In this document: one piece after another, positions 45,116 through 53,569 of the stretch
Layout of the letters: each line of letters opens with the position of its first letter
Position numbering within the stretch: position 1 is the stretch's first letter
Source: an uncultured Neptuniibacter sp.
GTDB taxonomy: Bacteria; Pseudomonadota; Gammaproteobacteria; Pseudomonadales; Balneatricaceae
DNA: 64,000 nt
NCBI RefSeq assembly: GCF_947498015.1
Contig: NZ_CANMIR010000009.1
Coordinates: 1 to 64,000 of the forward strand
Direction of reading: 5' to 3'
Program-made: the position numbers and the translations under genes
Notes under the pieces: model-generated
What the model saw: only the letters and a program-made list of their open reading frames with translations
Told to the model about the DNA's origin: nothing
Databases searched by the model: none

Positions 45116-45139
45116 AAGTGTGACAGGAAGGGTGACTTG
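45116..45139 (+). promoter_or_regulatory. Right-end copy of tandem GTGACA arm-type repeat
   Basis: AAGTGTGACAGGAAGGGTGACTTG-type sequence, matching most positions of 17692-17715 in the same orientation. It lies about 75 bases inside attR. It is a likely integrase arm site. Confidence 0.55.
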
Positions 45140-45212
45140 TTCGTGATTGTGCATGATTTTTGAGTCAAAAATTACTTATAAATCAATTCGTTTTTGTTTT
45201 TATTGTGTGTTT

Positions 45213-45230
45213 AGATCCAGAATATTGAAT
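45213..45230 (+). repeat. attR, right attachment repeat
   Basis: AGATCCAGAATATTGAAT, one mismatch to the left copy. It is followed by AA, so it reads Ile-Gln-Asn-Ile-Glu-stop (TAA) and is the displaced original 3' end of yicC or the equivalent carried by the island. Confidence 0.85.
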
Positions 45231-45247
45231 AACTACAGTTTAAATTT

Positions 45248-45274
45248 AAAAAGGAGGCCAAGGCCTCCTTTTTT
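45248..45274. terminator. Bidirectional terminator right of the island
   Basis: The stem GGAGGCC/GGCCTCC has A and T runs on both sides. It serves the convergent aldehyde dehydrogenase gene and was presumably the yicC terminator before insertion. Confidence 0.9.
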
Positions 45275-45290
45275 ATTGCCTCTGTAGAGT

Positions 45291-46790
45291 TCAGACACTC
45301 ATTAATACTGATTTCACTTCGGTGTAGTGCTCGATAACGTCGCTACCCATTTCACGGCCCAGGCCGGACTGTTTATAGCCGCCAAAAGGTAGGGCGGGGT
45401 CGAGTGCTGTGTGGCAGTTGACCCAGACCGAGCCCGCTTTGATTCTGGGGATCATGCGGTGGACTTCAGAAAGGTTGTTTGACCAGATACTTGCCCCCAG
45501 GCCGTACTGGCTGTCATTAGCGATGCGAACCGCTTCATCGATGTCGTCAAAAGGCATAGCGACCAATACTGGGCCGAAGATCTCCTCTCTCACTACCGTG
45601 GCGTTGTGGTCTACATCGACCATTACCGTTGGTTTGACGAAGAATCCAGGCCCATCTGCCGCACTGCCGCCTGCTGTGATGGTCGCGCCGCCGTTGATCC
45701 CCTGATCGATATAGCTGCACACACGTTGCTGTTGTTTGGCTGAAACCAGCGGCCCCATCTGTGCATTTGGATCCAGGCCTGCGCCTAGTGTCATCCCGTT
45801 GGCGATATCCGAGATATCAGCAACCACATTATCAAAGTGCTTTTTCTGAACGTAGAGACGAGAGCCTGCACAGCAGACCTGCCCCTGATTGAAGAAGATT
45901 GCGTTGGCGGCACCGGCAGCGGCACTCTGCAGGTCTGCATCCTGCAGGACAATGGTTGGAGACTTGCCCCCGAGTTCCAGCGTGACCCGAGTCATATTAT
46001 CAATGGCTGCTTTCCCGATCAGCTTGCCAACATCGGTGGAGCCGGTAAAGGTCAGTTTATCCACATCGGGATGATTGGACAGCGCCGCACCTGCCTCATG
46101 GCCTAGTCCGGTGACCACATTCAGTACGCCCGGTGGATAACCAGCCTCCAGCGCCAGCTCCGCCAGTTTCAGAGCGGTGAGCGGGGTATCTTCGGCAGGT
46201 TTAAGCACTACGGTACAGCCTGTTGCCAGAGCGGGACCGAGTTTCCAGCACGCCAGCAGTAGCGGGAAATTCCAGGCGACGATTGCGCCGACTACGCCTA
46301 CCGCTTCACGACGGGTATAGCCATGGAACTGTGCATCCGGCATAAAAGGGACAGACACATCAACACTACGGCCCTCAATTTTGGTTGCAAATCCAGCCAT
46401 ATAGCGCAGAAAATCAACGGCCAGGCGAATATCAACATGTTCTGCCACCACGACGCTCTTACCATTGTCCATCGCTTCTATTTCAGCCAACAGAGATGCG
46501 TTCTTCTCTATCAGGTCGGCAAACCCCCAGAGCAGTTTTTGGCGGTCAACCGGCTTAATGCGGCTCCACTCAGAATCATCAAATGTCTGGCGTGCCATTT
46601 TTACCGCCTGATCAATGTCTGATGCGCCTCCACTGGGGACAGTAGCGATCTTTAAACCGTCAGCGGGGTTTACCACATCGAGTGTGCGACTGTCGTTAGC
46701 GCTGAGCCATTGATCACCGATCAGGAATCTGTGCTGGCGCTGTATAAAGGCTAATGCTTCCTCGGAGGGTGAAAACGTAGCTGTACTCAT
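45291..46790 (-). CDS. NAD-dependent aldehyde dehydrogenase
   Basis: A 499-residue ALDH. The catalytic Glu lies in VTLELGGKSP, and the catalytic Cys in FFNQGQVCCAGSR. NAD-binding WNFP and FTGSTDVGK are present. ATG 46790 (MSTATFSP) has AAAAGG about 7 bases upstream. It is divergent from qhpA and shares with it a regulatory region holding two sigma-54 promoters. It probably oxidises the aldehyde released by the amine dehydrogenase to the acid. The exact substrate is not shown. Confidence 0.94.
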   Translation of the reverse strand: MSTATFSPSEEALAFIQRQHRFLIGDQWLSANDSRTLDVVNPADGLKIATVPSGGASDIDQAVKMARQTFDDSEWSRIKPVDRQKLLWGFADLIEKNASLLAEIEAMDNGKSVVVAEHVDIRLAVDFLRYMAGFATKIEGRSVDVSVPFMPDAQFHGYTRREAVGVVGAIVAWNFPLLLACWKLGPALATGCTVVLKPAEDTPLTALKLAELALEAGYPPGVLNVVTGLGHEAGAALSNHPDVDKLTFTGSTDVGKLIGKAAIDNMTRVTLELGGKSPTIVLQDADLQSAAAGAANAIFFNQGQVCCAGSRLYVQKKHFDNVVADISDIANGMTLGAGLDPNAQMGPLVSAKQQQRVCSYIDQGINGGATITAGGSAADGPGFFVKPTVMVDVDHNATVVREEIFGPVLVAMPFDDIDEAVRIANDSQYGLGASIWSNNLSEVHRMIPRIKAGSVWVNCHTALDPALPFGGYKQSGLGREMGSDVIEHYTEVKSVLMSV

Positions 46791-46881
46791 AAAAAGACCT
46801 TTTCTTATATTTTTTGTTCCAGGACTACAGGAATACCCATAGTCACGTGAGTTGTTCTTGCGTTCATGCTGCATCAGATAT

Positions 46882-46897
46882 CGCAAAGGCTATGCCA
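46882..46897 (-). promoter_or_regulatory. Sigma-54 promoter of the aldehyde dehydrogenase gene
   Basis: On the minus strand TGGCAT-AGCCT-TTGCG has the GG-N10-GC spacing of -24/-12 promoters. It lies about 90 bases before the ATG. Confidence 0.75.
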
Positions 46898-46974
46898 TAG
46901 TTCTTTTTTGAAAGTAACTTGCTGATAAGAAAAGGCTTTTCATATGAAGGTAGGGGCAGAAGGCTTCAGGGGGT

Positions 46975-47040
46975 TGTTTCAGTCTGAGACAGAGTGTCAA
47001 AAAATAAGTCAGTGGCTGAGACAGCCAAAAGCCTGAAACG
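46975..47040. promoter_or_regulatory. Putative enhancer-binding sites shared by the two sigma-54 promoters
   Basis: TGTTTCA-N3-TGAGACA (46975-46991) is a near-perfect dyad. The same half sites recur as TGAGACA (47017-47023) and TGAAACG (47034-47040). They lie between the two divergent sigma-54 promoters, at upstream activating distance from both. The activator encoded at 53570 is the obvious candidate. Confidence 0.55.
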
Positions 47041-47165
47041 GGGGGAGCCTGACCATTGAGTGTCGCATTTTTGAACAGAGCTGTTCTGGAATAAAACAGT
47101 GTTATAGCGATAGGTAAACCCCCTTATTCTATCTATCTTATTGAAAAACAAAGGTTTGATCTTTT

Positions 47166-47181
47166 TGGCACAGGCTGTGCT
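47166..47181 (+). promoter_or_regulatory. Sigma-54 promoter of the qhp operon
   Basis: TGGCAC-AGGCT-GTGCT has the GG-N10-GC spacing and near-consensus elements. Transcription would begin about 60 bases before the qhpA TTG start. Confidence 0.8.
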
Positions 47182-47251
47182 CTATCTCTGGCAGGTTAGA
47201 ACTAAAGCGGCGGGTATCGCCCCCCAGAATAAACATAAAAGGAGTCTGGCC

Positions 47252-48853
47252 TTGAACAAGAACCTTAAACTTTCCCGTTGGATGGGAGGTGTCATGTTGG
47301 CAGGTGCCATATTGCCAACAGCAGCGCTTCAGGCTGCGGATGCTGAGTCCATCATTAAAAAGAACTGTCTTGCTTGCCACAGTGAGGAGCAGGCCCAGCC
47401 GGCTCAATTCAGCCGAATGAGCCACCAACGTAAAACACCTGAGGGCTGGCTGATGACCATCGCCAGAATGCAGGTGATGCACGGCCTGAAGATCACGGAT
47501 GAAGAGCGTCGCACGCTGGTGAAATACTTCTCGGATAAACAGGGCCTGGCTCCTGAGGAAACCGAAGGTGCCCGCTATGCGATGGAGCGTCGTCTGAACA
47601 CAATGGAGTCTTTCGAGTCCGCTGAATTCACCGAGATGTGTGCACGTTGTCACTCGGGGGCTCGTGTTGAGCTGCAGCGCCGCCCGCAGGCAGAGTGGGA
47701 GCATCTGGTCCATTTCCACCTAGGTCAATGGCCGACGCTCGAGTACCAGGCATTGGCTCGTGACCGTGACTGGTTGAATCTGGCGCTGGACAAGATGGTC
47801 CCAGCTTTGGCCAAAGATTATCCACTGAAGTCCGACAGCTGGAATCAGTGGCAAAAAGCCAAAAAAATCCCGCTTAATGGTCGCTGGAGCTTCACCGCGA
47901 ATATGCCTGGCAAAGGTGAGCTTCACGGTGTTATGACCGTTAAGGGGGGTAAGAAAGATCTTTATACCGTCAAAGTGGATGGTGAGTACGCTGATGGTTC
48001 GGCCTTTAAAGGTGAGGGCAGTGCGATCATCTACACAGGCTATGAGTGGCGTGCAAATCTGAACATCGATGGCGTTTCGATGCGTCAGGTGTTTGCTGCT
48101 TCTAAAGATGGCAGTGAACTGAGCGGCCGGATGTTTGAAACCATCCATGATGAAAAGGGTATGGATTTCACGGCAGTGAAGACTGGCTCTAAAGCGAAGT
48201 TGCTGGCGGTTCAGCCTGAGTATATCCGTGCGGGTAGTACGCAGGTTATGACTCTGATTGGCGCTGGGCTAGGTGAAAATATCTCCCTGGGTAACGGTCT
48301 GGAAGTGGTGGAGGTGCTCTACCGCGATCAGAACAAAGTGGTTGCTCAGGTGAAAGCGGATAGTGCCGCTCAGCCAGGCAACCGTACGGTCAAAGCGGGT
48401 AAAGCCAATGGTGCCTCGATCAATGTTTATGACCAGATCGGTAGTGTCAAAGTGGTACCGGACTTCTCCGTGGCACGTGTCGGTGGTAATGGCGGCTCTA
48501 CGCCGAAATACAATGGCTATTTCCAGGCAGAAGCATGGATGAACGGAGCTGATGGCAAAGCGGGTACCGATGATGATATGCGTATCGGGTTTGTTCCGGC
48601 CAATTGGCACGTGGAACCGTTTGATGCTCAGGCTGAAGCGGACAAAGATGTCGAATTTACTGGCTCTATGGATGCCAAAACCGGTGTATTTACCACGGCT
48701 GCTGCGGGTCCTAACCCGAAACGCCGCATGTCGACCAACAACGCGGGTAACCTGAAAGTGGTTGCGACTGTGGATGATCAGGGCAAAAAGCTGACCGCTG
48801 ATGGCCAGATGATCGTTACCGTACAGCGCTGGAATAATCCCCCGCTGCCATAA
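47252..48853 (+). CDS. qhpA: Quinohemoprotein amine dehydrogenase alpha subunit (di-heme)
   Basis: A 533-residue periplasmic subunit with a signal peptide (cleavage near ALQA, residue 28) and two heme c sites, CLACH (39-43) and CARCH (130-134), that carry electrons from the CTQ cofactor. The beta-sandwich domains that follow match the family. The start is TTG 47252, 7 bases after AAAAGGAG and downstream of the sigma-54 promoter. An upstream in-frame TTG would lie before the predicted transcription start. It is first in the qhpADCB order known from Paracoccus. Confidence 0.93.
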   Translation: MNKNLKLSRWMGGVMLAGAILPTAALQAADAESIIKKNCLACHSEEQAQPAQFSRMSHQRKTPEGWLMTIARMQVMHGLKITDEERRTLVKYFSDKQGLAPEETEGARYAMERRLNTMESFESAEFTEMCARCHSGARVELQRRPQAEWEHLVHFHLGQWPTLEYQALARDRDWLNLALDKMVPALAKDYPLKSDSWNQWQKAKKIPLNGRWSFTANMPGKGELHGVMTVKGGKKDLYTVKVDGEYADGSAFKGEGSAIIYTGYEWRANLNIDGVSMRQVFAASKDGSELSGRMFETIHDEKGMDFTAVKTGSKAKLLAVQPEYIRAGSTQVMTLIGAGLGENISLGNGLEVVEVLYRDQNKVVAQVKADSAAQPGNRTVKAGKANGASINVYDQIGSVKVVPDFSVARVGGNGGSTPKYNGYFQAEAWMNGADGKAGTDDDMRIGFVPANWHVEPFDAQAEADKDVEFTGSMDAKTGVFTTAAAGPNPKRRMSTNNAGNLKVVATVDDQGKKLTADGQMIVTVQRWNNPPLP

Positions 48854-48926
48854 CTCTTCCTGACTGAAATATAACGGCAACGCTTTAGGCGTTAGCCAGA
48901 GAATAAGAATAGTGAGGAGGGTCGTT

Positions 48927-50357
48927 ATGGGCGCCCAATTAAATTTAGTTGAACAGAACCTGCATCTGGTTGAAGTGGACAGCAACCAACTGTTGTTCCA
49001 TATCCCATCCAGCAGTTTGTTCCAGTTGGATAACCTGACGTTGCAGATGATCGAGACGCTACGTACTCAGGAGCAAACGGCTGAACAGCTGGTGGCAGAG
49101 CTACAGCAGCAGTATCCGGCTGATCAGATCCGCGAAACGATGCAAGAGCTGATCGCGTTGGAGCTGGTCAGCGATGGTTCCCCGCTGACGCCTGAGATCG
49201 GGCTGAAGAAGGTGACCGAGTTTCCGCTGAATACCGTGGTTTTGAACGTAAATACTGGCTGTAATCTGAGTTGTAGCTACTGCTACAAAGAGGATCTGGA
49301 TAAACCCTCTGCAGGGAAAAAGATGGGACTGGAAACAGCGATCCAGTCGATCGAGATGTTGATTGCGGAATCGCCACAAGAGGAGCGCTACAACGTGGTG
49401 TTCTTTGGGGGTGAACCACTATCAAACCTGGCACTGATCCGTGAGGTAGTGGATTACTCAGAACGGCGTTTTGCTGAACTGGGTAAACCGGTGGACTTCA
49501 CCATGACCACTAACGCAACCCTGCTGACGGAAAAGATCGTTGATTGGCTCAATGAGCATCGCTTCGGTATCTCTATCAGTATGGACGGGCCAAAAGCGAT
49601 CCATGATAAGAACCGTATCACTGTGGGTGGTCAGGGCACTTATGATGTGGTGAGCCGCAAAGCGCGGATGCTGCTGGAACGTTACAAATCCCGCCCGGTG
49701 GGCGCACGTGTGACTCTGACTAAGGGGATCACTGATATTCGCCGCATCTGGGATCATCTGTTCAATGAACTTGGTTTTGCTGAAGTGGGTTTTGCCCCGG
49801 TAACCTCCGGTGATATCAGCTACTTCAACCTTAGCGATAAGGAATTGGCAGAGGTGTTTAGCAATATGAAAGCACTGGGCCAGGAGTATCTGGAAGCCGC
49901 GCTGGAACATCGCAATATTGGATTTTCCAATATGCATCAACTGATCACTGATCTGCACGAGGGGAATAAGAAAGCCCTGCCTTGTGGTGCCGGTGTAGCG
50001 ATGCTCGCAGTGGACCATGAAGGTGGCTTAAACCTTTGTCACCGCTTTACCGGTTCGGACCTGGATACTTTTGGTTCGGTTCAGCAGGGAATGGATAAAG
50101 AGCGTCTGGGTGAATTCCTGGAAAAACGCCTGGATCGTACCAACACCGGTTGTGCCAGCTGCCGTATCCGCAATCTCTGTTCCGGTGGTTGCTACCACGA
50201 AAGCTATGCCCGTTATGAAGACCCGACTCATCCCGTTTATCACTACTGCGATCTGATGCGCGACTGGGTGGACTTCGGAATCGAAGTTTACAGCCGCATT
50301 CTGGCCGAAAACCCGGCCTTTATCGACAGTTACATTACTCCTCGGAGGGCTCACTGA
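48927..50357 (+). CDS. qhpD: Radical SAM/SPASM maturase QhpD (thioether cross-links in QhpC)
   Basis: A 476-residue radical SAM enzyme. The 4Fe-4S motif Cys112-x3-Cys116-x2-Cys119 (CNLSCSYC) is intact, and the C-terminal SPASM cysteines include [18 protein letters not shown]. It forms the Cys-to-Asp/Glu thioether bonds in the gamma subunit. ATG 48927 follows GAGGAGGG. It sits between qhpA and qhpC as in characterised loci. Confidence 0.94.
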   Translation: MGAQLNLVEQNLHLVEVDSNQLLFHIPSSSLFQLDNLTLQMIETLRTQEQTAEQLVAELQQQYPADQIRETMQELIALELVSDGSPLTPEIGLKKVTEFPLNTVVLNVNTGCNLSCSYCYKEDLDKPSAGKKMGLETAIQSIEMLIAESPQEERYNVVFFGGEPLSNLALIREVVDYSERRFAELGKPVDFTMTTNATLLTEKIVDWLNEHRFGISISMDGPKAIHDKNRITVGGQGTYDVVSRKARMLLERYKSRPVGARVTLTKGITDIRRIWDHLFNELGFAEVGFAPVTSGDISYFNLSDKELAEVFSNMKALGQEYLEAALEHRNIGFSNMHQLITDLHEGNKKALPCGAGVAMLAVDHEGGLNLCHRFTGSDLDTFGSVQQGMDKERLGEFLEKRLDRTNTGCASCRIRNLCSGGCYHESYARYEDPTHPVYHYCDLMRDWVDFGIEVYSRILAENPAFIDSYITPRRAH

Positions 50358-50358
50358 T

Positions 50359-50685
50359 ATGAAACATCTCAAGCCTCTAAACAATAAAGCACGCATTCTG
50401 GATCAAGCTGTAGGCGATGACCAGGTAGAAGAAGTGGTGGCTATGTCATCTTTGGCTGGCTGTACCGCGACCACAGACCCAGGTTGGGAGATCGATGCCT
50501 TCGGCTCGGTGACCTCGCTCTGTCAGCCCATGGAATCTGATCTTTATGGCTGTGCGGACCCTTGCTGGTGGCCTGCCCAGGTGCCAGACATGATGAACAC
50601 CTACCCGGACTGGAACAAAGATGCACATCAGTCCGGTCAGGACTGGCGCAATTTGGGTACGGTTTTTCCGGCGGATAAAGACTAA
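50359..50685 (+). CDS. qhpC: Quinohemoprotein amine dehydrogenase gamma subunit (CTQ precursor)
   Basis: A 108-residue precursor with a 28-residue leader followed by the small subunit that bears the cysteine tryptophylquinone. With an offset of 28, all residues known from the family are in place: Cys35-Glu44, Cys55-Asp61 and Cys69-Asp77 for thioether links, and Cys65 and Trp71 for CTQ. GGAGGG lies 9 bases before the ATG, and it starts directly after qhpD. Confidence 0.95.
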   Translation: MKHLKPLNNKARILDQAVGDDQVEEVVAMSSLAGCTATTDPGWEIDAFGSVTSLCQPMESDLYGCADPCWWPAQVPDMMNTYPDWNKDAHQSGQDWRNLGTVFPADKD

Positions 50686-50701
50686 GAACAGGATGCATAC
50701 G

Positions 50702-51844
50702 ATGAAAAACAACAAAAACATGCGTCGCTCCCTATCGACTCTGCTGGCGACAGCAACACTAGGGTTAGCGGCACTGATACCGACTAGTCTGATGGCGGCT
50801 CAGGGGCCAGCACTGAAATCTGGTGACGAGTATATGATAGTGGCTAACTACCCAAATCAGCTGCACGTACTGGATCTGAAAACAGACTCGCTCTACAAGA
50901 GCTGTGATATGCCGGATCGGTTTGGCCCGGGTGCACTGCAGGTAGCGCCAGACAAGAAAACCGCGTTCATTCTGAACAACGGTTACGAAGATATTTACGG
51001 CGTGGATATGGATACCTGCGAGGTAACTTTCCATGCGCGTATGTCGCAGAAGCGTAATGAGCGCACCAAGAGTATTTACGCCTTTGCTTTAAGTTATGAC
51101 GGTAAAGAGCTGTACACCGTTCAGAACCCGACCATGCTTGAGCGCGATCACTACCGGGTTCAACCAACTCGTCTTGCGGTATACAGCACGGATAGTGGTT
51201 TGGATGCGAAACCGATTCGTATCCTCCCATCTCCTCGACTAGTGACTGCGATGCAGGTGGGTAAAGATGGTGGTCTGTATATGGCGGGTGCTGATATCTA
51301 CAAGATGGATGTAAACACCGGTAAATATGAAGTAGCGGTACCCAGCCGGAACTGGCAGCGTGAGCGCTATGTGCAACCGGATGTACTGAACGTCTGGGCG
51401 GTGCAAACGCCGACTAAGGATTTCACCATTCTGTATACAACGGCACGCTTTCAGGAAGGCTCTGAAGACCTGAATACCGCTGACTGGTTGTACGGTTACT
51501 TCAATATCAATCTGGATACCGGTGAGACGGAAACCAAAGATTTTGGGCCGATCACCGAGATCTACTTTACCGGTACCCGTTCACCAAAAGACGCCAACAT
51601 CATGTATGGCGTGCTGAACCGGTTGGCTAAGTATGACATTGAGAAGCAGACCCTACTGAAAGCGGCGGAGCTGGATCACTCTTATTACTGTATTACGGTG
51701 AGTAATGACGGCAGTAAGCTCTATCTGGCCGGAACCCACAACCATGTGGCGGTTTTTGATGCTGAATCGCTGGAGCGCTTGAATACAATCACGCTGCCTG
51801 GTGGTGATATGTCGACAACCACAGCACAAGTTTTTATTCGCTAA
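50702..51844 (+). CDS. qhpB: Quinohemoprotein amine dehydrogenase beta subunit (beta-propeller)
   Basis: A 380-residue periplasmic subunit with a signal peptide (cleavage near residue 32, LMA-AQG) and a seven-bladed propeller pattern (YMIVANYPNQLHVLDL, LYLAGTHNHVAVFDAE). It holds the gamma subunit and contributes to the active site. ATG 50702 is used. ATG 50693 is also possible. It is the last of the ADCB series. The maturation genes qhpE, F and G found after it elsewhere are not here. Confidence 0.93.
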   Translation: MKNNKNMRRSLSTLLATATLGLAALIPTSLMAAQGPALKSGDEYMIVANYPNQLHVLDLKTDSLYKSCDMPDRFGPGALQVAPDKKTAFILNNGYEDIYGVDMDTCEVTFHARMSQKRNERTKSIYAFALSYDGKELYTVQNPTMLERDHYRVQPTRLAVYSTDSGLDAKPIRILPSPRLVTAMQVGKDGGLYMAGADIYKMDVNTGKYEVAVPSRNWQRERYVQPDVLNVWAVQTPTKDFTILYTTARFQEGSEDLNTADWLYGYFNINLDTGETETKDFGPITEIYFTGTRSPKDANIMYGVLNRLAKYDIEKQTLLKAAELDHSYYCITVSNDGSKLYLAGTHNHVAVFDAESLERLNTITLPGGDMSTTTAQVFIR

Positions 51845-51870
51845 ATCGAACCGTTTCACTCCGCGTAAAT

Positions 51871-51916
51871 TCCCCCTCAAGCGGCATCTTTGATGTCGTT
51901 ACGGGGAGCTTTTTGC
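51871..51916 (+). terminator. Hairpin with T run between qhpB and porin (terminator or attenuator)
   Basis: The outer stem TCCCC/GGGGA has an inner CGGCATC/GATGTCG stem and is followed by GCTTTTTG. The same bases can also be read as a weak GG-N10-GC sigma-54-like site (51903-51916), so either role is possible. Confidence 0.45.
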
Positions 51917-51965
51917 CCGGAGAAGATGAATTGAGAGTCCTAAAGCATACGAGTGGATAATAAAA

Positions 51966-53291
51966 ATGAAAATAACTGGAAACAAATTGAAGTTAAATGC
52001 ACTGGCCGCTGCGCTATTGCTGGGTGGTGTGCAGGCACAGGCTGCTGAGATCTATAACCAAGATGGGAAAACGGTTGAGTTTAATGTTGAGGGTATGGCA
52101 GCCCTCCTCTCAACGGATGAAAACTATACCGGCACAGGCAATGGTAATGATTGGCAGGAAGCGTACCTGAAAGGGGATCTGGTCGTGCGTTCCTCTGTGT
52201 CTAATGGCAGCACAATGTATGGCGGGCTGGGTGTGATCGGCTTGGGTACCTGGGGCGATGGCGATGCGGCTGGCTTAACCAGTGGGGACGAGCGGGAACT
52301 CAAAATTGAGAACGCTTTTGTCGGGTGGCAGAGTGAAGACGGTGTGTTTGATCTCTCTGTCGGGAGACAGCAGTTCATGCTGGGGGATGGCTTTGTGATT
52401 GCGGGTGACGCGATCAGTCTGGGTGAAATAGATGGTGTCGATGTGGATCGTGGCGGTGCCTATTATCTGGCCGGGCAGAAAAGTTTCGATCAGACGGCTA
52501 TTTTGAAGATTGATCCAGAAGGTGCGTTGCGTAGTGATCTGTTCTGGTTACAGTCGGATAACCCCTACCATCAGGACACAGAGCTGGCTGGGATAAACCT
52601 GGAGCTTGTTGATGAAACGAAGGGCACGTTGGGCCTGAGTTATATGAAAGTGCTTGATGTGGAAGCCGGAACCGGTTTTGGCATTTGGGATCAGCGTGAT
52701 GGTATGGATATCGTCAGCCTGAGAGGTCAGGGCAGCTTGGGTGTGGATAACCTCTTCCTCTCATTTGAATATGTGGATGAGAGTGGTGGGGACACCGCGG
52801 TTAAAAATGAGGGTAATGCCTGGTATGTTGAAGCGGGTTGGACCTTCAGTGATACGCTCTGGTCACCGACGATCAACTACCGTCACGCTGAGTTCTCCGG
52901 GGACGACGCATCTACGGCTGATAATGAAGCATTTGATCCTCTGTTTTTCGGTTTCACCCGCGGCTTTGGTACCTGGTTCCAGGGTGAAGTTGCCTCTAAT
53001 TATGCCGGACCTGCTAACTCCGGAAACTCCGTTGATCGCATCGAGTTGATGCTGCAGCCACGTGAAGATCTTACCGTGGGACTTCAGTATTGGGATTTTG
53101 GACAGAAAGATGATGCTGCTGATCTTTCAGGGACAGAGATTGACCTCTATGCACTCTGGTCGATCAATGAAAACTGGATTTTCAGCCCAATGATCGGTGT
53201 GTATAACCCCGACGGTGCTGATGTGATCGCCAATCAGGGGAATGATGATTCAAACTTATATCTGCAAGGGGTACTGATGTACTTCTATTGA
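51966..53291 (+). CDS. Outer-membrane porin
   Basis: A 441-residue protein with a signal peptide (cleavage after AQA, about residue 26) and alternating beta strands. The C-terminus ends in aromatic residues (GVLMYFY), as outer-membrane barrels do. It resembles alginate/carbohydrate-type or general porins of marine gammaproteobacteria. The place behind the amine dehydrogenase suggests uptake of amines or export of products, which is inference. Confidence 0.85.
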   Translation: MKITGNKLKLNALAAALLLGGVQAQAAEIYNQDGKTVEFNVEGMAALLSTDENYTGTGNGNDWQEAYLKGDLVVRSSVSNGSTMYGGLGVIGLGTWGDGDAAGLTSGDERELKIENAFVGWQSEDGVFDLSVGRQQFMLGDGFVIAGDAISLGEIDGVDVDRGGAYYLAGQKSFDQTAILKIDPEGALRSDLFWLQSDNPYHQDTELAGINLELVDETKGTLGLSYMKVLDVEAGTGFGIWDQRDGMDIVSLRGQGSLGVDNLFLSFEYVDESGGDTAVKNEGNAWYVEAGWTFSDTLWSPTINYRHAEFSGDDASTADNEAFDPLFFGFTRGFGTWFQGEVASNYAGPANSGNSVDRIELMLQPREDLTVGLQYWDFGQKDDAADLSGTEIDLYALWSINENWIFSPMIGVYNPDGADVIANQGNDDSNLYLQGVLMYFY

Positions 53292-53410
53292 TATCAGGGG
53301 TTTGATCGATGTAAGAATTTCCTCTATCTCTTCAACGTTCTCTTGGTAGGGCAACCTACCTCCTTCGCTGTGATGCCGGGGTAAGTGCAATGCTTATTCC
53401 AGTATCTTTG

Positions 53411-53443
53411 CACGGTATCTGTTTCACAGTGCCGTGTTTTTTT
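53411..53443 (+). terminator. Terminator after the porin gene
   Basis: The stem CACGG/CCGTG is extended by partial pairing and followed by a run of seven T. It lies in the 278-bp gap between the porin and the activator gene, where I see no other gene. Confidence 0.65.
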
Positions 53444-53569
53444 GTTTCTGTATGAAAAATGAGCAGTTGAATATTGTCCGTCCATGGGGTAGATAAGTAG
53501 ATTCACTTATTTTTTATGCACAGGCAGGTGTTCGGTGTGACACCAGAAAAATAACAAGAGGCCGGCGCA

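Larger units (their letters stand above)
17566..45230. mobile_element. Genomic island integrated at the 3' end of yicC
   Basis: The region is bounded by AGATCCAGAATATCGAAT (17567-17584) and AGATCCAGAATATTGAAT (45213-45230). A tyrosine integrase lies next to the left end and an AlpA/YfjJ-type module near the right end. Cargo is almost entirely defence-like, plus one IS3 element and a second recombinase. Flanking genes are housekeeping genes. MGI elements mobilized by SXT/R391 ICEs are known to use the 3' end of yicC. Whether this island belongs to that family is not shown by what I can see. Confidence 0.88.

Noticed and set aside
47141-47251. An upstream TTG start for qhpA
   Set aside because: It lies before the predicted sigma-54 transcription start. 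The TTG at 47252 has a strong ribosome site and begins a proper signal peptide.
47138-47719. Long open frame on the minus strand opposite qhpA
   Set aside because: It is antisense to conserved heme motifs of qhpA and has no recognisable protein pattern or ribosome site.
48269-48985. Minus-strand frame of over 200 codons opposite qhpA and qhpD
   Set aside because: A shadow of two well-supported genes. The translated protein shows no family pattern.
51903-51916. A sigma-54 promoter for the porin gene
   Set aside because: Spacing fits but the -24 element is poor and the bases are part of a better hairpin/T-run structure. Kept only as an alternative.
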